NCBI GenBank assembly: GCA_009746045.1
Contig: RPFO01000027.1
Coordinates: 4,519,177 to 4,583,176, forward strand
DNA length: 64,000 bases
Reading direction: 5' to 3'
From: Mesostigma viride
Taxonomy: Eukaryota; Streptophyta; Mesostigmatophyceae; Mesostigmatales; Mesostigmataceae
Shown here: positions 54,803 to 64,000 of the stretch, piece after piece
Layout: each line of letters starts with the position of its first letter
Numbering within the stretch: position 1 is the first letter of the stretch
Made by a program: the position numbers and the translations under genes
The notes under the pieces: generated by a model
Told to the model about the DNA's origin: nothing
The model's input: the letters and a program-made list of their open reading frames with translations, nothing else
Database searches by the model: none

Positions 54803-55961
54803 TTAGTCCCCCTTCATGGAGCAGGGCCTCATGGAGGGGTTGGAGCCAGACGGGCCAGCTCGAAAACGCTGGGAGGGGTTGGCACCACGGAAGACCTTCT
54901 CCTTCTTCACGACTGGCTCCTCAGAGGTGGGGGGGGAGTCAGCAGGGCGCTTTCCTTTGAGGAAGTCGCTCTTGGGGACCTCCACAACGTCGTCGTCGTC
55001 ATCCTCCACCTCGATGACCTTGGGGGCCATCTTGGAAGGCGTGGTCTTCACCCTCCTGCAGGTGTTGCCCCTGAGGAACTTGGGCTCCTCCTCCTCCTCC
55101 TCCTCCTCCTCCTCCTCCTCCTTGACCTCAGCCTCCTGGGGCTGCTGCTCCTCCTCCTGCTCCTGCTTCTCCTCCTCCTCGGGATCCCGCTTGAACTGGT
55201 ACCACGGGTCCTCTGCGTCGTCCAACAGCTCCTTGTCGTCCTCGTCCTTCTCAGACTCGAGGGCCCCCTCCTCAGCGTCAGACTCGTCCTGGATTTCCTG
55301 GAGGCGCCTGCGGGCCTCCTCCTGGATCGCCTTCCTCCTCTCGTCCCTGTCCGCCTTCCTCACTTGCCACTTGAGTGGCATGTTGTAGCGAGGGTCGGAC
55401 TCGCAGGGGTCCACGGGCCTGGGGATGTTCGGAGCAGTGAAGACGTTCTCCTCCTTGGAGAAGAAGCACTTGACGCAGAGCTCGCGCTTCCAGTTGGCGT
55501 TGGGGAAGAAAGCCCACGGAGCGGTCTCATCCCCGCACTCTGGGCACTCGGGGGGGAAAATCGGCTTGTGGTCGATCTCGTTGTTCTGCAAAGTGGGGTG
55601 GGCAGCACAAAAAATGACAAGGGGCAGTGCGTCTTGTTAGAATCCAAAGGAGGCGTGCAAAAATGCAGCCAAAGTCAGCAAAAAAACGCAAGGAAAGGAA
55701 GTTTACCTCGAGCCTGTGCTCGCAGAGGATGCATTCCGTGTGGTAGCCACCGATATCCTCGGGGACCTTGCGAAACTTGTCAATGGGGAGCAAGGTATCG
55801 CAACAAATGCAAATGGACAGCACTTCTGCGACTGGCTTGTTTTCCTTGTTCCTTTTTGCGAGAGCTGCGTCAAAAGCGTCGTGGAGCTTGTCTGTCATAT
55901 CGTGGACTTTGACCCCATTGCCTGGGTAAGCGCGGAGTGGGAAACGCTTAGTGCGGGCCAT
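54803..55961 (-). CDS. Family B zinc-ribbon acidic protein, copy B3 (intact)
   Basis: Exons 55,961-55,707 (255 nt) and 55,585-54,803 (783 nt), with a 121-bp intron, encode 345 residues. Exon 1: MARTKRFPLRAYPGNGVKVH.., then CICC and CILC, 20-25 residues apart. Exon 2: CPEC and CVKC, again spaced about 20. So there are two zinc-ribbon-like modules, one per exon. Then follow a charged helix, a very long Glu-rich tract, KVIEVEDDDDDVVEVP, and a basic tail SNPSMRPCSMKGD. Arg/Lys-rich ends and acidic centre suggest a nuclear, chromatin- or nucleic-acid-associated protein, but the function is unknown. It is divergent from gene C with a shared promoter, and upstream of A4 in the same direction. Confidence 0.7.
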
Positions 55962-56861
55962 TGTGTTTTGGTGCTAAGGGGTTGGTTTTGCTGAGAGCTT
56001 TTTGGCTATGGCGGTTTGGCTTGCAGAATGCCCTTGGATGCAAAGGGGGAAGTGTTTTATACCTTCCCCGTGGATGACGCATGGGACTTGTGAAAAATCC
56101 TGTGGTCGCCGCTGTGACAGGCTGGTAACGGCAAAACGGCCGTGGAAATCCACGCGGTGAGGGCCGCGGGCCGCGTGAATCCACGGGAAATCTGATACGA
56201 AACCGCCTTTCCCGCGGCACGCCACGCTAGACTGGCATGTAACCGCCGTTTCCCGCGGCACTCCACGCTGGACAAGTTCAGAAAAACGCCGTTTCCCGCG
56301 GCACGCCACGCTGGACTGGCATGTAACCGCCGTTTCCCGCGGCACTCCACGCTGGACAAGTTCAGAAAAACGCCGTTTCCCGCGGCACGCCACGCTGGAC
56401 TGGCATGTAACCGCCGTTTCCCGCGGCACTCCACGCTGGACAAGTTCAGAAAAACGCCGTTTCCCGCGGCACGCCACGCTGGACTGGCATGTAACCGCCG
56501 TTTCCCGCGGCACTCCACGCTGGACCGGCACGTAACGGCCGTTTCCCGCAGCACGCCACGCTAAAATCGTGAAGTAACCGCCACGCCAACTTGTCAGTCC
56601 CGAGCCGCGGCACGAGAAAACGGAGATCCCGAGATCTTCCAGCGGATTTTTTGGCGTGATTCTTTGTACGGCGTGCTGTCTCACGGGAAATCTCCTGCAA
56701 AACGCCTATTCAGGCCAATCGCACGGTCACAAATCGCCCAAAAACTTTGAGGCGGAGAAGGTTCTTCGAAGTGTATATGTGCCCAACCACCACGCCTCCA
56801 CGAGCACTCACCACTACACACCGCCATAGCCAAGAAAGCTCACTACATCTCTCAGAACACG
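55962..56861. promoter_or_regulatory. Divergent B/C promoter with nine E2F-like sites
   Basis: Between 56,205 and 56,555 an 84-bp unit (two 42-bp halves) is repeated about four times. Each half has CCGTTTCCCGCGGCAC or CGTTTCCCGCGGCACGCC. TTTCCCGC matches the E2F consensus TTTSSCGC; nine occurrences in one orientation (starts near 56,208, 56,249, 56,292, 56,333, 56,376, 56,417, 56,460, 56,501, 56,542). Both genes have GCCATAGCC near the start (56,011-56,003 for B, 56,823-56,831 for C). A TATA-like TGTATATGTG (56,773) serves C and, on the minus strand, GGTATAAAAC serves B. E2F-type control would tie the pair to S phase. Confidence 0.6.
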
Positions 56862-58087
56862 ATGCCTAGGGCTGGATCCGCTTCTAACTCTCATGGTAGC
56901 CAGGGCGTGAGGGGGGGAATGAGGCCTGTGCCTCGCCCACTTCCAAGGGAAGGAACTCGCGACAGGCCATACGACGCTGAGCAGGAGCCAGAGCCGGGTA
57001 ATGTTCCTTTTCCTGTCCTTTTCCGCCTTTTCCCGTGGAGAGCTGTCGTTTGCAAGTGGTTTTGCCCCCAAAAGCTCACTCCTTGTGTGGTTTTCCGTGG
57101 CTTATAAATTTGTTTTTTTTTTCAATGCTTGCGTTTTTTTTTTTTTGCTTTTTTGTTTTGCTTGCAGAAGAAAGCCGTGACGCCAAACGGCTGAAGGAGA
57201 TGCCTATGAGGCAGAAGGTCTCCACTCCCACCGTCCTCCGCGAACGCTCTTGGCAGGAGAAATACGACCAGCTGTCCTGCAACGTCAAAAACGCTGTCGT
57301 TATCAAGTTGCCGCAGTGCGCCTTCTGCCTGGCCCCCAGCAAGACGGGGAAGTACGCGAGGCTCGTCGCCCTCATCGACCATCCCCACATCCACGAGTGC
57401 AATTGCGTGATGTGTCCCGAGTGCGTGGAGAGGATGAAGGCGTTCCATCTCACCAAGCCGGACGGCAAGACCACCAACATGAAGTGCCCCCTGTGCAGGT
57501 GCGAAATCCTCACGCACTACCACAAGTTCTACCAGATCGACCACGCCCTCAACTAGCTGGTCGCCTCCCTCCCCTACGGCTTCTGCGACTATGGCTGCGG
57601 AATGTTCCTTCACAGGGAGGACGTCGACGACCACTTCGCCACCTGCGAGAAGAACCGCTTCGAGTGCGGTTTCTCCGTCGATATCAAGAGGCAGGACGGC
57701 TCCAAGTCCAAGACCGGCTGTTCCTACACTGGCAGGAAGGCGGACGTGGAGGCTCACATGAAGAGGTGCGCCTACTACCACGAGGCCTGCGCTGTGCTGG
57801 AGCTGAAGGAGAAGGCCAAGCAGGCAGAGGCCGTGAAGGAGCGCCTGATGAAGGAAGGCCACGGCGCCAGGGAGGACTTGAGGCTGCTCCTCGGCTTCAC
57901 GGCTGAGGAGATGGACGAGGTCATGGAGCGACTGGTGGTGAAGGAGTTGGACCGCGTGGGGCAGCTCCCATGCGCCAGCTCGCTGCCTGATGGAGGCCAA
58001 GCATTCCCAACAGATAGCGAGATACAAAACGCCTCATTCCCAGTCCTTGAGGTGTCACAGGGCCCCCAGTCTGCAAGGATTGTGTAG
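56862..58087 (+). CDS. Gene C: RING plus TRAF-type zinc finger protein, copy C1 (in-frame TAG)
   Basis: Exons 56,862-56,997 and 57,168-58,087 (170-bp intron with long T runs) encode 351 codons. N-terminus Arg/Pro-rich. RING-like region: CAFCLAP.., HIHECNCVMCPEC, MKCPLCRCEI. Then a TRAF-type finger region: FCDYGCGMFLHREDVDDHFA.., CEKNRFECGF, CSYTGRKADVEAHMKRC. Last come a charged helix (LELKEKAKQAEAVKERLMKE) and a C-terminal tail. This is the plan of RING-TRAF E3 ubiquitin ligases. TAG at 57,554-57,556 (ALN*LVAS) stands where copy C2 has GAG, so only the RING half would be made. Divergent from B3. Confidence 0.65.
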
Positions 58088-59004
58088 GTGCAGGATGCCA
58101 GCATAAGATGTGGATGTTTTCAGCACAAGGCTGTTGGATATAGGATGCCAGCATAGGATGTAGATGTTTGCCAGATATGCGAATGCCAGCATAACACACT
58201 GATATTTTTGAATGACTTGGAAAAGATGTGAATGTTCTGGCCCAAACGTAAAAAATATCTAAGTGCCATAGTATATTTAAGTATCTGTAGTTAGGAACAG
58301 GCCACGTGGCAGCCACAAAGCCCGAGGGTAGCCAGCCGAATCTGTAGTACGAGATCCGACGGTTACGGAACGGACGGGTACGGACGAGTACGGACGGGTA
58401 CGGACGGGTACGGCCAGTAATACTAACCCTGGAACCTGAAAACCGCCGGGACCCACGGGGGCCCCGCGGTGGTCCACGGGATTCCGCGTGCCGCGTCCGT
58501 TCCGTACCCGTCCGTACCCGTCCGTACTCGTCCGTACCCGTCCGTTCCGTAACCGTCGGATCTCGTACTACAGATTCGGCTGGCTACCCTCGGGCTTTGT
58601 GGCTGCCACGTGGCCTGTTCCTAACTACAGATACTTAAATATACTATGGCACTTAGATATTTTTTACGTTTGGGCCAGAACATTCACATCTTTTCCAAGT
58701 CATTCAAAAATATCAGTGTGTTATGCTGGCATTCGCATATCTGCTGGCCTAATTCTGGCAAACATCTACATCCTATGCTGGCATCCTATCTCCAACTGCC
58801 TAGTGCTGAAAACATGCACATCTTATGCTGGCATCTGTCACCTACACTATCCTTGCAGACTGGGGCCCTGTGACACCTCAAGGACTGGGAACGAGGCGTT
58901 TTGTATCTCGCTATCTGTTGGGAATGCCTGGCCTCCATCAGGCAGCGAGCTGGCACACGGGAGCTGCCCCACGCGGTCCAACTCCTTCACCACCAGTCGC
59001 TCCA
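58088..59004. repeat. Palindrome centre
   Basis: Contains three ATGCCAGCATAAGATG-type repeats per arm (58,093-58,195 and mirrored 58,725-58,840), a 330-bp mirrored block with CACGTGGCAGCCACAAAGCC, inner (TACGGACGGG)n repeats, and the 88-bp non-mirrored centre with GGGGCCCCGCGGTGG. It could extrude as a cruciform. No gene. Confidence 0.6.
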
Positions 59005-60063
59005 TTACTCGTCCATCTCCTCAGCCGTGAAGCCGAGGAGCATCCTCAAGTCCTCCCTGGCGCCGTGGCCTTCCTTCATCAGGCGCTCCTTGACAGCATC
59101 TGCCTGCTTGGCCTTCTCCTTCAGCTCCAGCACAGCGCAGGCCTCGTGGTAGTAGGCGCACCTCTTCATGTGAGCCTCCACGTCCGCCTTCCTGCCAGTG
59201 TAAGAACAGCCGGTCTTGGACTTGGAGCCGTCCTGCCTCTTGATATCGACGGAGAAACCGCACTCGAAGCGGTTCTTCTCGCAGGTGGCGAAGTGGTCGT
59301 CGACGTCCTCCCTGTGAAGGAACATTCCGCAGCCGTAGTCGCAGAAGCCGTAGGGGAGGGAGGCCACCAGCTCGTTGAGGGCGTGGTCCATCTGGTAGAA
59401 CTTGTGGTAGTGCGTCAGGACTTCGCAGCTGCACATGGGGCACTTCATGTTGGTGGTCTTGCCGTTCGGCTTGGTGAGATGGAACGCCTTCATCTTCTCC
59501 ACGCACTCGGGGCACATCACGCAGTTGCACTCGTGGATGTGGGGATGGTCGATGAGGGCGACGAGCCTCGCGTACTTCCCCGTCTTGCTGGGGGCCAGGC
59601 AGAAGGGGCACTGCGGCAACTTGATAACGACAGCGTTTTTGACGTTGCAGGACAGCCCTTCGTATTTCTCCTGCCAAGAGCGTTCGCGGAGGCGGTGGGA
59701 GTGGAGACCTTCTGCCTCATAGGCATCTCCTTCAGCCGTTTGGCGTCACGGCTTTCTTCTGCAAGCAAAACAAAAAAGCAAAAAAAAAAAAACGCAAGCA
59801 TTGAAAAAAAAACAAATTTATAAGCCACGGAAAACCACACAAGGAGTGAGCTTTTGGGGGCAAAACCACTTGCAAACGACAGCTCTCCACGGGAAAAGAC
59901 GGAAAAGGACAGGAAAAGGAACATTACCCGGCTCTTGCTCCTGCTCAGCGTCGTATGGCCTGTCGCGAGTTCCTTCCCTTGGAAGTGGGCGAGGCACAGG
60001 CCTCATTCCCCCCCTCACGCCCTGGCTACCATGAGAGTTAGAAGCGGATCCAGCCCTAGGCAT
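59005..60063 (-). pseudogene. Gene C, copy C2 (frameshift near start, early stop)
   Basis: Exon 1 60,063-59,928, exon 2 from 59,758. One base fewer than C1 near 59,691 (CACCGCCTCC for CACCGTCCTCC) shifts the frame after KVSTPT. The RING-TRAF text is then open from about 59,620 to 59,005, with GAG in place of the TAG of C1 (ALNELVAS). A change at the end gives MDE and a stop 50 codons earlier than C1. The two arms thus complement each other: each has a different lesion. Confidence 0.6.
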
Positions 60064-60879
60064 CGTGTTCTGAGAGATGTAGTGAGCTTTCTTGGCTATG
60101 GCGGTGTGTAGTGGTGAGTGCTCGTGGAGGCGTGGTGGTTGGGCACATATACACTTCGAAGACCCTTCTCCGCCTCAAAGTTTTTGGGCGATTTGTGACC
60201 GTGCGATTGGCCTGAACAGGCGTTTTGCAGGAGATTTCCCGTGAGACAGCACGCCGTACAAGGAATCACGCCAAAAAATCCGCTGGAAGATCTCGGGATC
60301 TCCGTTTTCTCGTGCCGCGGCTCGGGACTGACAAGTTGGCGTGGCGGTTACTTCACGATTTTAGCGTGGCGTGCCGCGGGAAACGGCCGTTACGTGCCGG
60401 TCCAGCGTGGAGTGCCGCGGGAAACGGCGGTTACATGCCAGGCCAGCGTGGCGTGACGCGGGAAACGGCGGTTTTCTGAACTTGTCCAGCGTGGAGTGCC
60501 GCGGGAAACGGCGGTTACATGCCAGTCCAGCGTGGCGTGACGCGGGAAACGGCGGTTTTCTGAACTTGTCCAGCGTGGAGTGCCGCGGGAAACGGCGGTT
60601 ACATGCCAGTCCAGCGTGGCGTGACGCGGGAAAGGCGGTTTCGTATCAGATTTCCCGCGGATTCACGCGGCCCGCGGCCTTCACCGCGTGGATTTCCACG
60701 GCCGTTTTGCCGTTACCAGCCTGTCACAGCGGCGACCACAGGATTTTTCACAAGTCCCATGCGTCATCCACGGGGAAGGTATAAAACACTTCCCCCTTTG
60801 CATCCAAGGGCATTCTGCAAGCCAAACCGCCATAGCCAAAAAGCTCTCAGCAAAACCAACCCCTTAGCACCAAAACACA
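60064..60879. promoter_or_regulatory. Divergent C/B promoter, right arm
   Basis: Mirror of 55,962-56,861 with one 84-bp unit fewer: seven CGCGGGAAA sites between 60,370 and 60,635. In this arm every second site reads GACGCGGGAAA instead of GCCGCGGGAAA, a variant spread over the array. TATA box GGTATAAAAC at 60,778-60,787, then GCCATAGCC at 60,829-60,837, 43 bp before the B start. Confidence 0.6.
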
Positions 60880-62032
60880 ATGGCCCGCACTAAGCGTTTC
60901 CCAGTCCGCGCTTACCCAGGCAATGGAGTCAAAGTCCACGATATGACAGACAAGCTCCACGACGCTTTTGACGCAGCTCTCGCAAAAAGGAACAAGGAAA
61001 ACAAGCCAGTCGCAGAAGTGCTGTCCATTTGCATTTGTTGCAATACCTTGCTCCCCATTGACAAGTTTCGCAAGGTCCCCGAGGATATCGGTGGCTACCA
61101 CACGGAATGCATCCTCTGCGAGCACATGCTCGAGGTAAACTTCTTTTCCTTGCGTTTTTTGCTGACTTTGGCTGCATTTTTGCACTCCTCCTGTGGATTC
61201 TAACAAGACGCACTGCCCCTTGTCATTTTTTGTGCTGCCCACCCCACTTTGCAGAACAACGAGATCGACCACAAGCCGATTTTCCCCCCGAGTGCCCAGA
61301 GTGCGGGGATGAGACCGCTCCGTGGGCTTTCTTCCCCAACGCCAACTGGAAGCGCGAGCTCTGCGTCAATTGCTTCTTCTCCAAGGAGGAGAACGTCTTC
61401 ACTGCTCCGAACATCCCCAGGCCCGTGGACCCCTGCGAGTCCGACCCTCGCTACAACATGCCACTCAAGTGGCAAGTGAGGAAGGCGGACAGGGACGAGA
61501 GGAGGAAGGCGATCCAGGAGGAGGCACGCAGGCGCCTCCAGGAAATCCAGGACGAGTCTGACGCTGAGGAGGGGGCCCTCGAGTCTGAGAAGGACGAGGA
61601 CGACGAGGAGCCGTTGGACGACGCGGAGGACCCGTGGTACCAGTTCAAGCGGGATCCCGAGGAGGAGGAGAAGCAGGAGCAGGAGGAGGAGCAGCAGCCC
61701 CAGGAGGCTGTGGTCAAGGAGGAGGAGGAGGAGGAGGAGGAGGAGGAGGAGCCCAAGTTCCTCAGGGGCAACACCTGCAGGAGGGTGAAGACCACGCCTT
61801 CCAAGATGGCCCCCAAGGTCATCGAGGTGGAGGATGACGATGACGACGTTGTGGAGGTCCCCAAGAGCGACTTCCTCAAGGGAAAGCGCCCTGCTGACTC
61901 CCCCCCACCTCTGAGGAGCCAGTCGTGAAGAAGGAGAAGGTCTTCCGTGGTGCCAACCCCTCCCAGCGTTTTCGAGCTGGCCCGTCTGGCTCCAACCCCT
62001 CCATGAGGCCCTGCTCCATGAAGGGGGACTAA
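60880..62032 (+). pseudogene. Family B, copy B4 (two homopolymer frameshifts)
   Basis: Exon 1 60,880-61,134 is intact (CICC..CILC). Exon 2 starts at 61,255. A run of six C near 61,285 (seven in B3) shifts the frame after KPIFPP, losing CPEC and CVKC. A second run of seven C near 61,905 (eight in B3) shifts again near the end. The rest matches B3 closely, including the Glu-rich tract and tail, ending at 62,032. As both lesions are single-base homopolymer losses, this may be an intact gene with assembly errors. Confidence 0.6.
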
Positions 62033-62578
62033 AGACAAGTCCCTAGGACTTTGTCATTTGTGATGTACACTAGCACGCATGGTAGTCAGTATAGGGCAAG
62101 TCCCGTGGGACCTTGTGCATTTTCATATATTTACTCATGATTTTATTGAAATAATAAAAGTTTCTTGCATGCAAACATTCACGAACAATGTGCTTATCAA
62201 GCCTTGCATGGATATATAATTTAATTACAATTTGGACAAGTACTTTGGCCTGTGCACTTAGGTAGCAGGCCCATACGCCTTAGTGTTTGGGACTTAGGCA
62301 ATTTTCTCAAGTCCGGGACCACCGAATTCAGAGCCGCGCCTATACTGCACCGTACGACGCCAGAATATGGTACTTGCACCGTACGAATGCAGTATCACGC
62401 ATCAGAATCGTATATAATGTACATTCTGGACTTGGAACGAATTGTAAGGGGGTGGCTGGCGGCCCACTTGGCAAATTATCGAATTTTGGGGGTGGTAAAC
62501 ATATACAAAATGAATCAAAGGCGGCGTGCATGCGTGAAATGAATTAATTAATCAAACAACGCGAAGGGAAGTGATACA

Positions 62579-63562
62579 ATGAACGCTAGCCCAGGTATGA
62601 AGGATAACGACATAATGAAAGACAACGTTAGGCAGGCGAAGCGGCTGCCAATCGCCGCTTTATTTCACGCGATAGGAGACATGCTCCAGGAGGTAGTCGA
62701 CGACATTTCAAAGAGAAACTCGAGGGGCAAGGCCACCCAGGGGGGGCCGGCAAATGCCGACATTGTCTCCTCCTCCTCGTCATCAGATGAGGAAGACGAG
62801 GAGGAGGAGGAGCCAGCATACAACGACGACGGAAAGGTGTACAAATTTGACAGCGTTAAGCTGGAAGGCGGGGTAATGCACGTGAGGACGAGGTTTTCTG
62901 ACCTCACCATGGCATGGTTGCCATTGTCAAAGATTGACAGCCAGTACGACGCAAGGATGCGTGACTTTCTCAAGAACTTTAGGGGGTCGGCGAACGTGGC
63001 TCCAGGTAATCGCGTCACAGCCAAGATGGCGAGAGATGCGTGGGCAGAACGCATGCAGCACGAGGAAACCCTCGCGGCCCAGGAGGTCGATGTTACTGGG
63101 ACCAACGACCCCCCGCCGATGCAGTGGGAGGTAGTTGTAAAGAAGGAGGAGGAAGCCACTCCCTCCTCCAAGAGGGCCAGGAAGTCGCCACCGGTCGGAC
63201 GACGCGTCAAGCTCACAAAAATCACGCCGAGCCCGGCAGACAGGGGGTTCGCCATCAAGAAGACCCCCGTCCCTTCCCAGGCGAAGACTGCAGCTGGTCA
63301 GGCATCTGGGGACAAGCCTGCACCCAGTGCTGGGGAGAAGCCTGCACCCGCCAGTGAGGGGGGCAAGCCTGCACCCGCCAGTGAGGAGGAGAAGCCTGCA
63401 CCTGCCACTCCTGGGGAGAAGCCCCTCCCTGCGAACGCTGAAGTGGCGAAAGGGCTGCAAACCCTGCACAGAATGCTGGCACATATGGCCAGTCTTGGGT
63501 TCACACAGCAGCAGATCACGGAGACCATGACTAACTACGAAAAGAAGCCTGATACTAAGTAG
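62579..63562 (+). CDS. Family A acidic KPAPA-repeat protein, copy A5 (intact)
   Basis: 327 residues, single exon, open throughout. Same domain order as A1: charged N-terminus, SSSSSSDEEDEEEEE tract, conserved block (KFDSVKLEGGVMHV, MAWLPLSKIDSQYDARMRDF), basic KRARKSPPVGRRVK, then four or five repeats (GEKPAPASEG type; one unit shorter and more acidic than A1), and LHRMLAHMASLGFTQQQITE at the C-terminus. It follows B4 in the same direction with a 546-bp spacer that carries the conserved family A upstream region. Function unknown. Confidence 0.65.
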   Translation: MNASPGMKDNDIMKDNVRQAKRLPIAALFHAIGDMLQEVVDDISKRNSRGKATQGGPANADIVSSSSSSDEEDEEEEEPAYNDDGKVYKFDSVKLEGGVMHVRTRFSDLTMAWLPLSKIDSQYDARMRDFLKNFRGSANVAPGNRVTAKMARDAWAERMQHEETLAAQEVDVTGTNDPPPMQWEVVVKKEEEATPSSKRARKSPPVGRRVKLTKITPSPADRGFAIKKTPVPSQAKTAAGQASGDKPAPSAGEKPAPASEGGKPAPASEEEKPAPATPGEKPLPANAEVAKGLQTLHRMLAHMASLGFTQQQITETMTNYEKKPDTK

Positions 63563-63886
63563 ACCTTTGGTGCTTTATAAAACCCTGTGGCAGCAGGGCT
63601 TGACCTGCTTGGCTTGTATACATGTCATGAAGAGACAAGTGTTTTCTGAATAAATTAATAAAGCAATGGATAATGTTTGCATTATTGAGTCATTTTCATG
63701 GCATCACAATGTGTAATTGGATTTTATTATGAATAATAATGGATGTATTGCACACATGTCCGTGCACCCCCACGGGGTTGTGATGATATACTGGCTACTG
63801 TCACACCCTGGCCACCTGTGATGATTTTCCCGTGGATCCATGTGTCCCAGGTGCCCACCCCTGGGGTCACCTTGGGTTTTTGTAGC
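63563..63886 (+). terminator. Family A 3' region and right edge of the cassette
   Basis: Same as 12,663-12,984: GAATAAATTAATAAAGCAATGG, then GATTTTCCCGTGGATCCATG and CCTTGGGTTTTTGTAGC. Homology with the other copy ends at about 63,886. Confidence 0.55.
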
Positions 63887-64000
63887 TAACTCCCCTTCGA
63901 TCCCGCCCCTTTGCCTTGGCAGCCCTCGGGCTGTCGGAGACTGACTCAGAGCAACGGGTCGGCAGTGAGCCAGGTTCGCCCAGCCTGGCGCGACTGCCTC
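63887..64000. other. Unassigned right flank
   Basis: GC-rich, too short to classify. TTTGCCTTGGCAG at about 63,910-63,922 could be a splice acceptor, but no coding text is recognised after it. Confidence 0.3.

Larger units (their letters stand above)
53399..63435. repeat. Large palindrome, arms about 5 kb
   Basis: 53,399-58,413 and 58,502-63,435 are inverted copies, each holding A, B and C with their promoters. The spacer is 88 bp. The inner ends are TACGGACGGG repeats mirrored as CCCGTCCGTA. Arms differ by scattered substitutions and single-base indels and by one 84-bp promoter unit more in the left arm, so they are not a fresh assembly mirror. Confidence 0.75.

Noticed and set aside
56057-56554. 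Repetitive frames with SSVECRGKRRL / ACRGKRRFSEL units
   Set aside because: They are translations of the 84-bp promoter array, open because the unit length is a multiple of three.
57554-57556. Possible reassignment of TAG/TAA to glutamate
   Set aside because: Families A, B and C end on conserved TAG/TAA/TGA at the same place in all copies, and the other arm has GAG/GAA. Ordinary nonsense mutation is simpler.
9351-63886. Calling the cassettes an endogenous giant virus outright
   Set aside because: No capsid, packaging ATPase, polymerase B or helicase hallmark is in the window, and several genes have spliceosomal introns. It stays a hypothesis.

Overview
This is nuclear DNA from a eukaryote, most likely a green alga. 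Genes have spliceosomal introns (GT..AG, about 70 bp to several kb), plant-type LRRNT_2 plus leucine-rich repeats appear in phase-2 exons near 72 nt, there are DIRS-type tyrosine-recombinase retrotransposons and a Copia reverse transcriptase scrap, and protein-coding sequence is sparse. I see no bacterial operons, tRNA, rRNA or CRISPR. The species cannot be fixed from the sequence; a prasinophyte-grade green alga is my guess.

Three kinds of sequence are interleaved. (1) A very long host mosaic gene, about 26.2-51.5 kb (+). In order it has proline-rich micro-exons, two choice-of-anchor E-like domains, an LRR N-terminal cap exon and several LRR exons, with a possible terminal exon. All predicted exon phases fit together. 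A second LRR cap exon starts at 51.68 kb. (2) DIRS-like retrotransposon debris at 0.4-4.1, 5.57-7.35 (reverse), 15.0-15.76 (reverse), 35.6-37.2 and 52.95-53.4 kb. It includes Gag-like, RNase H and tyrosine recombinase regions, and a 2A-like peptide between the last two. (3) A dispersed set of small genes for regulatory-looking proteins, called here families A to H plus I. A is an acidic protein with KPAPA repeats. B is a zinc-ribbon acidic protein. C is a RING plus TRAF-type zinc finger protein. D is a J-domain protein and E is SET-like. F has a MYND finger, G and G2 are multi-CxxC proteins, H is FtsJ-like, and I is unknown.

Families A, B and C recur in near-identical copies at 9.3-12.98, 16.0-19.1, 21.2-22.3 and 53.4-63.9 kb. 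The last block is an almost perfect palindrome with arms of about 5 kb, centred at 58.46 kb. D and E form a second inverted duplication (40.0-44.15 kb). This D/E/G2/H block lies inside a 12-kb intron of the LRR gene, between two LRR exons that still match in phase.

Several of these genes are arranged head to head on compact shared promoters. B and C share a tandem array of E2F-like TTTCCCGC sites. F and G share a duplicated module with a heat-shock-element-like motif. B, C, F and G all carry GCCATAGCC just upstream of the coding region. I infer an undescribed family of mobile or segmentally amplified multi-gene cassettes, or remnants of a large DNA virus adapted to the host. No capsid, polymerase or integrase gene of its own is visible here. 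Most copies carry one or more frame breaks, and many of the breaks fall in C/G homopolymers, so assembly error and real decay must be separated.
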